Positions 1 through 7,363 of a stretch of 26,961 nt of DNA are shown here, piece by piece. The notes below the pieces were generated by a model that saw only the letters and a list, made by a program, of their open reading frames with translations, made no database searches and was not told the origin of the DNA. The position numbers and the translations under genes were made by a program. How positions within the stretch are numbered: position 1 is the first letter of the stretch; each line of letters begins with the position of its first letter. The stretch covers positions 1-26,961 of the forward strand of contig JAYTOM010000170.1 of assembly GCA_043747765.1 (NCBI GenBank), read 5' to 3'. Origin of the DNA: WLMZ01 sp043747765. Lineage in GTDB: Bacteria; Actinomycetota; Acidimicrobiia; Acidimicrobiales; Ilumatobacteraceae.

Positions 1-207
1 ATCGGCCGAACCTTCGCGACCCAGTTCCATCCCGAGGTCAACGAATCGATGATCACCCGCTGGGCGATCGACGGGGCCGAGACGCTGGAGATGCGGGGTT
101 CGTCGGTCGAGGCGTTACGCGCCGAGACCTCGCGCAACGTGCTCGACAGCCGGCCCAACGCCGAGCATCTCGTCGACTGGTATCTGCAGGCAGTGGCCGG
201 CACCTGA
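1..207 (+). CDS. Class I glutamine amidotransferase, C-terminal end (partial)
   Basis: The window opens inside this gene, and only the last 68 codons are present. The frame reads TFATQFHPEV near its start. This is the FHPE block of class I (triad) glutamine amidotransferases, whose His and Glu complete the Cys-His-Glu triad that releases ammonia from glutamine. The nucleophile Cys would lie upstream, outside the window. The remaining tail is helical and charged and ends at TGA. The fragment cannot tell a GuaA-like domain from a stand-alone GATase, so no substrate is proposed. It is convergent with the next gene, 20 bp away. Confidence 0.75.
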   Translation: MGRTFATQFHPEVNESMITRWAIDGAETLEMRGSSVEALRAETSRNVLDSRPNAEHLVDWYLQAVAGT

Positions 208-227
208 TCGCCGGCCGACTCGACGGG

Positions 228-1169
228 TCAGCGATGCCCGATCTGGGGATCGCCACGAGCGTCACCGAGCCATCGGCCGAAGTCGGGCGAGGCAACGATC
301 CGTTCGCATCTGCGAAGGTGTTCATCCGCATAGGCGACGAAATCGGTGTCCAGGGAACTGATCGCCTGTTGGACAACGGCCCACATCCCTTCGCGAAATG
401 CGCTCATCGCTTTCATCAACTGCAACCGCGCCCATCGCGATGCAGTCACTGCGCCGAAGTAGCGAGTCAACAAGCGTTCGTCGACGCTGTCGTTGAAACC
501 GTTGCTGCTGCTCAGGTTGGCCAGATCGAAGAACACGTCGTTCATTCCGGCGTATTCGTAGTCGAGGATCCAGATCCGGCCGGACTGGTGGGCCCCACTC
601 TCGCCATCGGCGCGGAGCAGGTTGCTCGGAAGAAGGTCGTTGTGGCACGGGACACGCTCTGTCGGGGAAGCGGCGAAAGCCAGTTCGATGTGCCGGCTCT
701 GTTGGTGCAAGCGCTCGTAGGCGGCCGGCGGGATCGCGCCGTGGCCGCTCGCGTCCCGAGCATGCCATTCGACGACGCGATGGACCGGGAACTGGCCGTC
801 GAGAGGACCGCTCTCGTGGAACCGCTTGATCAGATCGACGATCTCGTCGAGGCAGAAGACGAACTCGGCATCTTCGAGATGGCGACCGGGAATGAACTGG
901 GTGATCTGCGTGCCGACACCGGGCAGCTCGCCGAAAACGGGCGGTCCGATGCCCAGAGCGCCCGCTCGGACTGCGGCCTGACCCTCGAATTTACGATCGA
1001 TGCCGAGCAGTTGGGTGCGCTCGCCGGGGATCCGAACGACGTACTCGTCGCCATCGAAGGTGACGACGTAGTTGCGATTGGTGATACCACCGGAGAGAGG
1101 TCGGATGACGATTCCGCCACGTGACCAGGCAGGAACCCGTCGGATGGCGGCCTCGATATCCACGTCCAC
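228..1169 (-). CDS. Choline/aminoglycoside kinase-like phosphotransferase
   Basis: About 313 residues, typical for the APH/choline kinase fold. Visible landmarks in order are an N-terminal nucleotide loop (LSGGITNRNYVV), a lysine-poor N-lobe strand (EYVVRIPGE), the catalytic Brenner loop CHNDLLPSNLL (HxDxxxxN), and the Mg-binding DYEYAGMNDVFFDLANL segment. This order matches the LicA/choline-ethanolamine kinase branch, which transfers the ATP gamma-phosphate to a small hydroxyl substrate. The substrate cannot be read from sequence. The frame stays open far upstream, but homology begins only near VDIEAAIRR, so a GTG at 1169 (or 1163) is the likely start. The gene is divergent from the phosphatase at 1206 with only 36 bp between them. 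Confidence 0.8.
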   Translation of the reverse strand: MDVDIEAAIRRVPAWSRGGIVIRPLSGGITNRNYVVTFDGDEYVVRIPGERTQLLGIDRKFEGQAAVRAGALGIGPPVFGELPGVGTQITQFIPGRHLEDAEFVFCLDEIVDLIKRFHESGPLDGQFPVHRVVEWHARDASGHGAIPPAAYERLHQQSRHIELAFAASPTERVPCHNDLLPSNLLRADGESGAHQSGRIWILDYEYAGMNDVFFDLANLSSSNGFNDSVDERLLTRYFGAVTASRWARLQLMKAMSAFREGMWAVVQQAISSLDTDFVAYADEHLRRCERIVASPDFGRWLGDARGDPQIGHR

Positions 1170-1193
1170 GGGAAAAGGCTTAACACACGCGGC

Positions 1194-1199
1194 TACCTT
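1194..1199 (+). promoter_or_regulatory. Candidate -10 box for the phosphatase gene
   Basis: TACCTT fits TAnnnT and lies 6 nt before the GTG at 1206, so a transcript would start at or near the start codon (leaderless). No clear -35 is visible. The 36-bp divergent gap must also hold the promoter of the minus-strand kinase. Confidence 0.35.
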
Positions 1200-1205
1200 G
1201 GCACG

Positions 1206-1790
1206 GTGAAGCTGATCCTTGTCCGCCACGGTGCGACGGAGTGGAGCGCCAACGGTCGCCACACCGGATGCACCGATATCTCTCTGACCGAGCACGGGCG
1301 CGTCCAGGCTGCGGCGACGCGTGGGAAGGTGCGCGCCTTGATCGGCCAGACCTTCGTCACCAGTTGGTCGAGTCCGCTGGCGAGAGCCCGTCAGACTGCG
1401 GAGATCGTTCTCGGTGGCACGCCCTACACGGTCGATGCACGACTCTGCGAGTTCGACTACGGCGACTACGAGGGTCTGACGACGGCACAGATCCGCGAGC
1501 ACGATGCCGACTGGACCATCTGGGACGGTTGCCCCGGCGGCGAGACGGTCGCCAACGTCGCGGCGCGAGTCGACTCGTTCCTGCACGACGTGCATTCCAG
1601 TCCGGCGCCCGTCGGCATCGTCTTCGCGCATGGGCATCTGCTGCGCATCTTCGCTGCCAGAGCGATTGGTCAGCCGGGCGAACTCGGCCGCAACCTGGTG
1701 CTGGACACCGCATCTGTGAGCATCATCGAAGACGTCCGCGACGGACCGGCGTTGGCGCTGTGGAACGACGTCAGCCATGGCGCGAATTGA
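1206..1790 (+). CDS. Histidine phosphatase family protein (GpmB/CobC-like)
   Basis: A 194-residue protein of the phosphoglycerate mutase-like superfamily. The N-terminus reads LILVRHGATEW, the RHG motif whose His8 would be phosphorylated. It continues with TEHGRVQA and ARARQTAEI (phosphate-pocket Arg), then the acid-bearing LCEFDYGDYEGLT, and late in the chain FAHGHLLRIFAARAIG supplies the second catalytic His. Length and motifs fit small broad-specificity or cobalamin/sugar-phosphate phosphatases; the substrate is unknown. The GTG start is supported by the family N-terminus beginning one residue before the first strand. Its stop TGA overlaps the ATG of the next gene by one base, so the two are probably translated together. 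Confidence 0.88.
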   Translation: MKLILVRHGATEWSANGRHTGCTDISLTEHGRVQAAATRGKVRALIGQTFVTSWSSPLARARQTAEIVLGGTPYTVDARLCEFDYGDYEGLTTAQIREHDADWTIWDGCPGGETVANVAARVDSFLHDVHSSPAPVGIVFAHGHLLRIFAARAIGQPGELGRNLVLDTASVSIIEDVRDGPALALWNDVSHGAN

Positions 1791-2200
1791 TGGACGAAGC
1801 CGAACCGGTCACTCGCGGCGGCTGGAGGCTCGAGCCCGCCGCGTTCTCGTGGCGATTCTCGCGATCGTCCGGCGCCGGCGGCCAGCATGTGAACACGACG
1901 GACAGCAAGGCCGAGCTGATCTGCGACATGGCCAGGCTCGGGCTGCCACCGCACATCGCAGAACGGGTCATCGCCAAGCTCGGTCCGGAGGTGCACATCG
2001 TCGCGTCGAACGAGCGGTCTCAACGTCGCAATCGCAACGATGCCCTCGACCGGCTCGGCGTGATGATCGATGCCGCTGCGCATGTGCCACGCACTCGTCG
2101 GGCGACTCGCCCCGGCAAAGGGGCCGTCGAGCGACGAATCACGGCCAAGAAGCACACCGCCGAACGCAAGGCCGATCGCAACTGGCGCGTCACCGAGTAG
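1790..2200 (+). CDS. arfB: Peptidyl-tRNA hydrolase ArfB (ribosome rescue factor)
   Basis: A 136-residue protein with the release-factor catalytic loop SSGAGGQHVN (GGQ at residues 30-32) followed by KAEL, then a conserved basic C-terminal tail (TRPGKGAVERR, KKHTAERKADR). ArfB/YaeJ proteins enter stalled ribosomes that lack a codon in the A site. The basic tail fills the empty mRNA channel and the GGQ hydrolyses the peptidyl-tRNA. There is no stop-codon recognition domain, and the length fits ArfB, so this is not a broken RF1/RF2. The ATG overlaps the phosphatase stop (TGATG). The strong hairpin just downstream may end this transcript. Confidence 0.88.
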   Translation: MDEAEPVTRGGWRLEPAAFSWRFSRSSGAGGQHVNTTDSKAELICDMARLGLPPHIAERVIAKLGPEVHIVASNERSQRRNRNDALDRLGVMIDAAAHVPRTRRATRPGKGAVERRITAKKHTAERKADRNWRVTE

Positions 2201-2205
2201 TTCGT

Positions 2206-2253
2206 CACAGGAGGTTTTGCTCGCCACTCGGGTGCGCAGCAAAGCCTCCAGTG
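2206..2253 (+). promoter_or_regulatory. Long hairpin between arfB and nuoA (terminator or leader element)
   Basis: GGAGGTTTTGCT (2210-2221) pairs with AGCAAAGCCTCC (2238-2249) over 12 bp with one G-U pair. CAC/GTG extends the outside past an A-A mismatch, and CAC-TCGG-GTG closes the inside. There is no T-tract, so a simple intrinsic terminator is not certain. GGAGGTT can instead pair perfectly with AACCTCC at 2260-2266, an alternative fold of the kind seen in attenuators. Confidence 0.5.
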
Positions 2254-2306
2254 CTGCACAACCTCCGAGCTCGCGGGCTTGGGTTTGTGAGCCGATTCGC
2301 CCTCCG

Positions 2307-2315
2307 TAGTAGCTT
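2307..2315 (+). promoter_or_regulatory. Candidate nuo operon promoter (-10 region)
   Basis: TAGTAG/TAGCTT overlap here. TAGCTT (2310-2315) fits TAnnnT and ends 8 nt before the nuoA ATG. TTGTGA at 2285-2290 is a possible -35, 16 bp from TAGTAG or 19 bp from TAGCTT. No Shine-Dalgarno precedes nuoA, which fits a leaderless start. Confidence 0.35.
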
Positions 2316-2323
2316 CTACGGCG

Positions 2324-2689
2324 ATGTCCGCATTTCTTCGGGATTACCTGACAGTCTTCTGGTTCGGAGCGATCGCACTTGTGCTCGCCGGCCTGCTTTT
2401 GGCCATCTCCGCTGCCATCCGGCCGAACAAGCCGAGCTACGAGAAGATGCTCACCTACGAAAGTGGTGTGGATCCTGTCGGCCACGGCTGGTCACAGAGC
2501 CAGATCCGCTACTACGTGTTCGCGTTGCTGTTCGTCGTGTTCGACGTCGAAGCGGTGTTCATCTTCCCGTGGGCGACGCAGCTCGAGGTGTACGGAGCAT
2601 TCGGTCTGGTCGAGATGGGCATCTTCGTCTTCGTTCTGCTCCTCGGATTGGTGTACGCATGGAAAAAGGGCGTCCTGCGATGGGTGTAG
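2324..2689 (+). CDS. nuoA: NADH-quinone oxidoreductase subunit A
   Basis: A 121-residue membrane subunit of respiratory complex I with three hydrophobic helices. The family signature between helices 1 and 2 is present (YEKMLTYESGVDPVG), as is the acidic second-helix motif LFVVFDVEAVFIFPWA. NuoA packs with NuoH and NuoJ at the junction between the peripheral arm and the proton-pumping membrane arm and helps shape the quinone entrance. It is the first gene of an eleven-gene nuo run followed by a methyltransferase. There is no obvious ribosome binding site, but a -10-like box lies 8 nt upstream. An 87-nt gap with short repeats separates it from nuoB, the longest gap inside the operon. Confidence 0.95.
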   Translation: MSAFLRDYLTVFWFGAIALVLAGLLLAISAAIRPNKPSYEKMLTYESGVDPVGHGWSQSQIRYYVFALLFVVFDVEAVFIFPWATQLEVYGAFGLVEMGIFVFVLLLGLVYAWKKGVLRWV

Positions 2690-2722
2690 TCGACGCCGCC
2701 ACTCGAGCCGAGACCGCAGCCC

Positions 2723-2758
2723 CGAGACCAGCCCCGATACCAGCCTCGACACCAGCAT
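2723..2758 (+). repeat. Three 12-nt degenerate tandem repeats between nuoA and nuoB
   Basis: CGAGACCAGCCC, CGATACCAGCCT and CGACACCAGCAT follow one another without gaps. They lie inside a 36-codon open frame (2680-2790, ATG overlapping the nuoA end) that would encode a Pro/Ala-rich peptide. I do not call that frame a gene. Confidence 0.7.
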
Positions 2759-2776
2759 CCGGATCGGAAGTGAATC

Positions 2777-3457
2777 ATGGGCATCGTTGACCGCGGTCGT
2801 CTGCCGAAGCCGCTCACACAACTGTTCAACATGGGTCGCTCGTACAGCCTCTGGGTGTACCAGTGGGGCCTGGCCTGTTGTGCAATCGAGATGGGCGCGG
2901 CGTTTGCCTCGCCGCGCTATGACGTGATGCGTCTCGGTGTCATCCCGTTGCCGGCCAGCCCGCGCCAAGCGGACCTCGTCGTGATCTCCGGAACTGTCAC
3001 CGACAAGATGGCGCCGGCCATCAAGCGACTGTACGAGCAGATGCCCGAGCCGAAGTACGTGATCAGTATGGGGTCCTGCGCGAACTGCGGGGGTCCGTAC
3101 TGGGACAGCTACTCGGTCACCAAGGGCGTCGACCAGATCATTCCCGTCGACATCTATGTTCCCGGCTGTCCGCCGCGGCCCGAAGCGCTGCTCGAGGGCA
3201 TCGTGTTGTTGCAGCAGCGGATCAAGCACGAGGACATGGGCGCCCGCTGGCGTGGTGAGGGATACAAGCCGTTGACGGTGATCCCGAAGCAGGATCGCGT
3301 CAAGTTGTCCAAGCAGGACAAAAAGGTGGCCAAGGCGCGGCTTGCGCTGGAACAGGCCGAAGCAAGCGCCGCCAAGGCCGAAGCACCAAAGCCCGACGCT
3401 GCGTCGGCTGAGGTCGCTGGCGGCGAAGCGAATCGTGGTGAGCCCGTTGTCGTCTGA
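2777..3457 (+). CDS. nuoB: NADH-quinone oxidoreductase subunit B
   Basis: A 226-residue peripheral-arm subunit that carries the terminal [4Fe-4S] cluster N2, which hands electrons to quinone. All four ligands are visible: the tandem Cys34-Cys35 in GLACCAIEMG, Cys101 in GSCANCGG and Cys131 in VPGCPPRPE. An in-frame TGA sits two codons before the ATG, which fixes this as the earliest start. After the conserved core (about residue 175) there is an extra tail of about 50 residues rich in Ala, Lys and Glu (KVAKARLALEQAEASAAKAEA), probably a charged helix or coiled coil that shorter NuoB proteins lack. The end overlaps nuoC. Confidence 0.96.
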   Translation: MGIVDRGRLPKPLTQLFNMGRSYSLWVYQWGLACCAIEMGAAFASPRYDVMRLGVIPLPASPRQADLVVISGTVTDKMAPAIKRLYEQMPEPKYVISMGSCANCGGPYWDSYSVTKGVDQIIPVDIYVPGCPPRPEALLEGIVLLQQRIKHEDMGARWRGEGYKPLTVIPKQDRVKLSKQDKKVAKARLALEQAEASAAKAEAPKPDAASAEVAGGEANRGEPVVV

Positions 3458-4118
3458 CATCGACCAAGCCGGGTCTCCGGTCGCCGAACTGCCCGGTGAC
3501 GCGTTGCGCGAGCGCGCCGTCGATCAGCTTCGCGGTGCCATCGGCGAGGCGCTGATCGACTCGCTGGTCAAGCCCGGTGACGACATGTGGGTACGGGTCC
3601 GTACCGACGCGTGGCGCGATGGCGCGATCGCGCTCCGCGATGTTCTCGGCATGGATTTCTTCTGCTTCTTGTCGGCAATCGACTGGCTGCCGTCACCTTT
3701 CGGCCGGAGTGAGGACGACCCGTCACAGACCCCGGTCGAGCGTGACACCACGATCAAACAGGGCTACACCGGAGGCGAGACCCGCTTCCAGATGCTGGCT
3801 CGCGTCAACAGCACGACCCTGCACTACGGGATCAACGTCAAGTGCGACATCCCCGACGATGACCTCGTGGTGCCCACCTGGATCCCCGCCTACGCCGGTG
3901 CGAACTGGCACGAGCGCGAGGCCCACGAGATGTTCGGCATCAATTTCGCCGGTCACCCGAACCTGATCAACATGTACCTACCAACCGGTTTCGAAGGTCA
4001 CCCGTTGCGCAAGGACTTCCCGCTATTAGCACGTCTGGTCAAGCCATGGCCGGGCATCGTGGATGTCGAGCCGCTGCCCGGTGAGCCGGCCGAGGATGTA
4101 ACGGAGGTGGCTGAATGA
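3438..4118 (+). CDS. nuoC: NADH-quinone oxidoreductase subunit C
   Basis: About 226 residues of the 30-kDa peripheral subunit. The signature runs GANWHEREAHEMFGINFAGH, then YLPTGFEGHPLRKDFPL near the C-terminus, the expected NuoC ending. It binds NuoD and NuoB and helps hold the quinone site. NuoC is separate from NuoD here, not fused. The start is chosen at GTG 3438 (GTG 3435 is equally possible), which overlaps the nuoB stop by about 20 nt; the frame stays open farther upstream without homology. A GGAGGTGG purine run before its end serves nuoD, whose ATG overlaps its stop as ATGA. Confidence 0.94.
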   Translation: MSPLSSDIDQAGSPVAELPGDALRERAVDQLRGAIGEALIDSLVKPGDDMWVRVRTDAWRDGAIALRDVLGMDFFCFLSAIDWLPSPFGRSEDDPSQTPVERDTTIKQGYTGGETRFQMLARVNSTTLHYGINVKCDIPDDDLVVPTWIPAYAGANWHEREAHEMFGINFAGHPNLINMYLPTGFEGHPLRKDFPLLARLVKPWPGIVDVEPLPGEPAEDVTEVAE

Positions 4119-5296
4119 GTGTCGAGACAATGCTCGGCGATCGCCAGAAGCTGGCGTACATCGCGTCGCAGGCCGCCGATGCGCGCCTGAATGTGGAACT
4201 CGAGACCGAGGGCATGACGCTCAACATCGGTCCACAGCATCCAGCCACACACGGCACGCTGCGCATCATCTGCCGTCTCGATGGCGAGCAGGTCGTGTGG
4301 GCCGAGCCGTCCGCCGGCTACATGCACCGTGGGTATGAGAAGTTGACCGAGGTCCGCACCTTCCCGCAAGTGACCACGTTGATCAACCGCATCGACTGGC
4401 TGGGCAGCTTCGCCAACGAAGTGCCGTTCATTCTCGCTTCCGAGAAGTTGATGGGCATCGAGGCGCCACCACGGGCTCAGCACATTCGCACGATCCTGTT
4501 CGAACTGAGCCGTATCGCCAATGTCGGCCTGTTCCTCGGTGATATCGGCGTCCAGATGGGCGCAGTCACCCCGGTCTTCATGGCGTTCCGTGATCGCGAG
4601 TACGTGCTCAACCTGATCGAGAGCGCCACCGGTGGTCGCTTCCACCCCAACTTCGACCGCATCGGCGGACTCAAGGACGACCTGCCCAAAGGCTGGATCG
4701 ACGAGACCCGTGGAGTGATGCGCAAGTTGCGCAGGTTCTGCGACGAGATGGAAACGCTGCTGTTCGGCAACGAGATCTTCCAGATCCGCACCCGCGGCAT
4801 CGGGGTCATTCCGAAAGACATCGCCCTGCAGTACGGCCTGTCCGGTGCCAACCTCCGCGCCAGTGGCGTGAACTACGACCTCCGTCGCGACCAGCGAGTC
4901 GCGATGGCGTGGGACAAGGTCGATTGGAACGTTTGGACTCATCCGGACGGCGACAGCTTCGCCCGCTGCTGGGTTCGACTGATGGAGACCCGCGAGTCCA
5001 CCCTGATCGTCGACCGACTGCTGGACACGATGCCATCCGGTCCGGTGATGGCCAAAGTGCCGCGCATCATCAAGGTTCCCGAGGGTGAAGCGTTCGTTGC
5101 CACCGAGAACCCGCTCGGCGAAATGGGTTACTACGTCATCAGCAAGAACGATCTCGGGCCGTTTCGTGTCAAGATCCGCTCGGCCAGTTTCAACAACATC
5201 AGCGTCGTGCCGTGGGTTCTCCGCGGCGTTCTGGTACCCGACATCATCACGATCCTGGCATCGCTGTACTTCATCCTCGGAGACATCGACCGGTGA
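4115..5296 (+). CDS. nuoD: NADH-quinone oxidoreductase subunit D
   Basis: A 393-residue 49-kDa-type subunit forming the quinone pocket with NuoB. It has LNIGPQHPATHGTLR (His46 is the conserved quinone-site His), MHRGYEKL with Arg72, and PPRAQHIRTILFELSRI. The C-terminus ends in FILGDIDR as expected. An unusual point is that the position matching the quinone-hydrogen-bonding Tyr of mitochondrial and Thermus enzymes is Trp95 (NRIDWLGSF). Nearby aromatic positions also differ (Phe83, Leu89). Arg72 matches the Arg that NDUFAF7 dimethylates in mitochondria, and a gene of that family closes the operon. A GGAGGTGG site precedes the ATG, with 4-nt overlap with nuoC and 1-nt overlap with nuoH. Confidence 0.96.
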   Translation: MSVETMLGDRQKLAYIASQAADARLNVELETEGMTLNIGPQHPATHGTLRIICRLDGEQVVWAEPSAGYMHRGYEKLTEVRTFPQVTTLINRIDWLGSFANEVPFILASEKLMGIEAPPRAQHIRTILFELSRIANVGLFLGDIGVQMGAVTPVFMAFRDREYVLNLIESATGGRFHPNFDRIGGLKDDLPKGWIDETRGVMRKLRRFCDEMETLLFGNEIFQIRTRGIGVIPKDIALQYGLSGANLRASGVNYDLRRDQRVAMAWDKVDWNVWTHPDGDSFARCWVRLMETRESTLIVDRLLDTMPSGPVMAKVPRIIKVPEGEAFVATENPLGEMGYYVISKNDLGPFRVKIRSASFNNISVVPWVLRGVLVPDIITILASLYFILGDIDR

Positions 5297-6342
5297 TGCT
5301 CTCGTTTGTCATTCCGTATTGGGGGCAGTCGCTGCTCCGCGTGCTCGGTGGCACCGTCGCCGTTCTGTTGCCTGCGGGCAGCATCGTGTATCTGTTCCTG
5401 TTCAAGATGATGAGCTTCATGCAGAGTCGTCTCGGACCAATGGAGGCCGGCCCGTACGGCTCGATGCAGTTGTTCGCCGAAGTCGGCAAGTGGCTGCAGA
5501 AGGAGGACATCATCCCGGAAAAGGCCGACCGGGTGATCTTCAAGATGGCACCGCTGATCGTGCTGATGAGCACGTTCCTGCTCGTCGCGGTCGTGCCGTT
5601 CGGTCCCGATGCCTACTTCACCCAGTTCGACGCCGGCGTTTTCTACATGCTCGCGGTCAGCTCGGTCAGCGTGCTCGGCATCCTCATCGCAGGCTGGTCG
5701 AGCGCCAACAAGTACTCGCTGCTCGGCGGGTTACGAGCAGCCGGCCAGTTGATTGCCTACGAACTCCCGATGGTCCTCGCCGTGGTCGGCGTCGTCATCC
5801 AGGCCGGCACGATGAATCTGCAGACCATCGTGCTGCGCCAGAACGGCGGCCAGATCTTCGGCTGGAGCGGCATCGGCAATCCGTACGTCTTGACCCAGTT
5901 CGTCGGCTTCGGCGTGTTCATGATCGCGGTCCAGGCCGAGCTCACTCAGGCCCCGTTCGACATGCCGATCGCCGAGTCCGAACTCGTGTCCGGTTACATG
6001 ACCGAGTACTCGGGCTTCCGCTTCCTGATCTTCTTCATCGCCGAATTCGCGACCGCCGGAGTTTTCTCACTGATCGCGTCGGTGCTCTTCCTCGGCGGCT
6101 GGGGTGTCCCGTTCAGCTGGTTCGGCTGGCACAGTGTCGATCAGATCGCGAATTGGATGAACGTCGTTGGTCCGCTGATCATGTTCACCAAAATGATGGC
6201 GCTCGTGTTCCTCATCATGTGGGTCCGGTTCACGTACCCTCGTTTCCGTGAGGACCAGCTCCAGCGCTTTGCCTGGAAGGTGCTGATCCCGATCTCGCTC
6301 GCCAACATCATGATCACCGCCGTCTTGAAAGTTGCCTTCTGA
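5296..6342 (+). CDS. nuoH: NADH-quinone oxidoreductase subunit H
   Basis: A 348-residue multi-pass membrane subunit (about eight helices) at the base of the peripheral arm, lining the quinone tunnel. Family blocks are visible: RLGPMEAGPYGSMQLFAEVGKWLQKED, the KADRVIFKMAPL segment, RAAGQLIAYELPM, and AELTQAPFDMPIAESELVSGYMTEYSG, whose acidic loop couples quinone chemistry to proton transfer. The ATG overlaps the nuoD stop (TGATG). In a standard fourteen-gene operon nuoE, nuoF and nuoG would lie between nuoD and nuoH; here the genes overlap directly, leaving no room for remnants. Confidence 0.96.
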   Translation: MLSFVIPYWGQSLLRVLGGTVAVLLPAGSIVYLFLFKMMSFMQSRLGPMEAGPYGSMQLFAEVGKWLQKEDIIPEKADRVIFKMAPLIVLMSTFLLVAVVPFGPDAYFTQFDAGVFYMLAVSSVSVLGILIAGWSSANKYSLLGGLRAAGQLIAYELPMVLAVVGVVIQAGTMNLQTIVLRQNGGQIFGWSGIGNPYVLTQFVGFGVFMIAVQAELTQAPFDMPIAESELVSGYMTEYSGFRFLIFFIAEFATAGVFSLIASVLFLGGWGVPFSWFGWHSVDQIANWMNVVGPLIMFTKMMALVFLIMWVRFTYPRFREDQLQRFAWKVLIPISLANIMITAVLKVAF

Positions 6343-6842
6343 TGCCCATCAAGCCGAAGGTACCGGGTCTGGTCAAAGGCCTCGGTGTCACGTTCAACAC
6401 GATGATGACCACGCTCACCAAGGGCTCGAACACGGTTCAGTACCCGCACGAAAAAGAGGCACCACCGGTCCGCGCGCGCGGCGTCATTGCGCTACGCGAG
6501 GACAATTGCACGTCGTGCATGTTGTGCGCCCGAAGTTGCCCGGACTGGTGCATCTACATCGAAGGCCACAAAGAGCTCGCCCCACCGCGCCGCGCCGGCG
6601 GTGCGGCGCGCAAGGTCAACAAGCTCGACCGCTTCGACATCGACTATGCGCTCTGCATGTACTGCGGTATCTGCGTCGAGGTCTGCCCGTTCGACGCGCT
6701 CTTCTGGAGCCCCGAGTACGAGTACTCCGAGCCCAAGATCGCCGACCTGTTGCACGACAAGACCAAGCTCGGCGAGTGGATGGAAACCGTTCCGGAAGCG
6801 CCCGAGCTCGAAGTCGGCGCAGACAGGAAGGGCAAGAAATAG
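6342..6842 (+). CDS. nuoI: NADH-quinone oxidoreductase subunit I (2 x [4Fe-4S])
   Basis: A 166-residue ferredoxin-like subunit holding clusters N6a and N6b. Cys56-59-62-66 (CTSCMLCARSC) and Cys105-108-111-115 (CMYCGICVEVC) supply the ligands, each followed by Pro as usual. An Arg/Lys/Ala-rich loop separates the motifs. In the full enzyme NuoI takes electrons from NuoG. With no NuoG encoded here, NuoI would be the outermost cluster subunit and the probable docking point for another donor such as ferredoxin or an F420H2 dehydrogenase subunit (inference). The ATG overlaps the nuoH stop by one base, and its TAG overlaps the nuoJ GTG. Confidence 0.96.
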   Translation: MPIKPKVPGLVKGLGVTFNTMMTTLTKGSNTVQYPHEKEAPPVRARGVIALREDNCTSCMLCARSCPDWCIYIEGHKELAPPRRAGGAARKVNKLDRFDIDYALCMYCGICVEVCPFDALFWSPEYEYSEPKIADLLHDKTKLGEWMETVPEAPELEVGADRKGKK

Positions 6843-7360
6843 TGGTCGCCGAACAGACTCTCGTTGCTGAGAACATCTTCTTCGGCATCATCGCCGCGCT
6901 GATGGTCTTCGGCGCGATCCGGGTGGTGACGAGCAAGAACGTGGTGCACGCCGCGCTGTGGTTGGTCTGTGTCCTGGCCGGCGCCGCTGCGCAGTATCTG
7001 CTCGTCTACGCCGAGTTCGTGGCCGTGACCCAGGTGCTCGTCTACGTCGGTGCGGTGATGGTGTTGTTCCTGTTCGGCGTGATGCTCACCAGAGCCAAGC
7101 TCGGACGCGAGGCAGACCTCAACAACACGAACTGGGTGCTCGGCATCCCCGTCGCTGTCGTGCTCTTCGCGGCGATGTCGCTCGCTCTGATCCGAGGTTT
7201 CGGGGCCGAGAAGTTGCCCGGCCCGGACACGGCCACACGGATCGATACGCGGCTCGTCAGCGACAGCATCTTCGGGCCGTACCTGTTGCCCTTCTGGGCC
7301 CTGTCGTTCGTTCTGCTGGTCGCTGTCATCGGTGCCATTGTCTTGGCCAGGAAGGATTAG
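6842..7360 (+). CDS. nuoJ: NADH-quinone oxidoreductase subunit J
   Basis: A 172-residue membrane subunit with five predicted helices. The third-helix region AEFVAVTQVLVYVGAVMVLFLFGVML is the NuoJ signature; its GAV(M/I)VLF stretch forms the pi-bulge helix that gates the central proton path. The GTG start shares its G with the nuoI stop. The long frame continues upstream antiparallel to nuoI homology, so the overlap start is preferred. nuoK follows after 3 nt. Confidence 0.93.
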   Translation: MVAEQTLVAENIFFGIIAALMVFGAIRVVTSKNVVHAALWLVCVLAGAAAQYLLVYAEFVAVTQVLVYVGAVMVLFLFGVMLTRAKLGREADLNNTNWVLGIPVAVVLFAAMSLALIRGFGAEKLPGPDTATRIDTRLVSDSIFGPYLLPFWALSFVLLVAVIGAIVLARKD

Positions 7361-7363
7361 CCA

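Noticed and set aside
1170..1778. N-terminal extension of the minus-strand kinase across the phosphatase gene
   Set aside because: The extension is antisense to RHG-motif coding sequence and has no kinase homology. The kinase proper starts near 1169.
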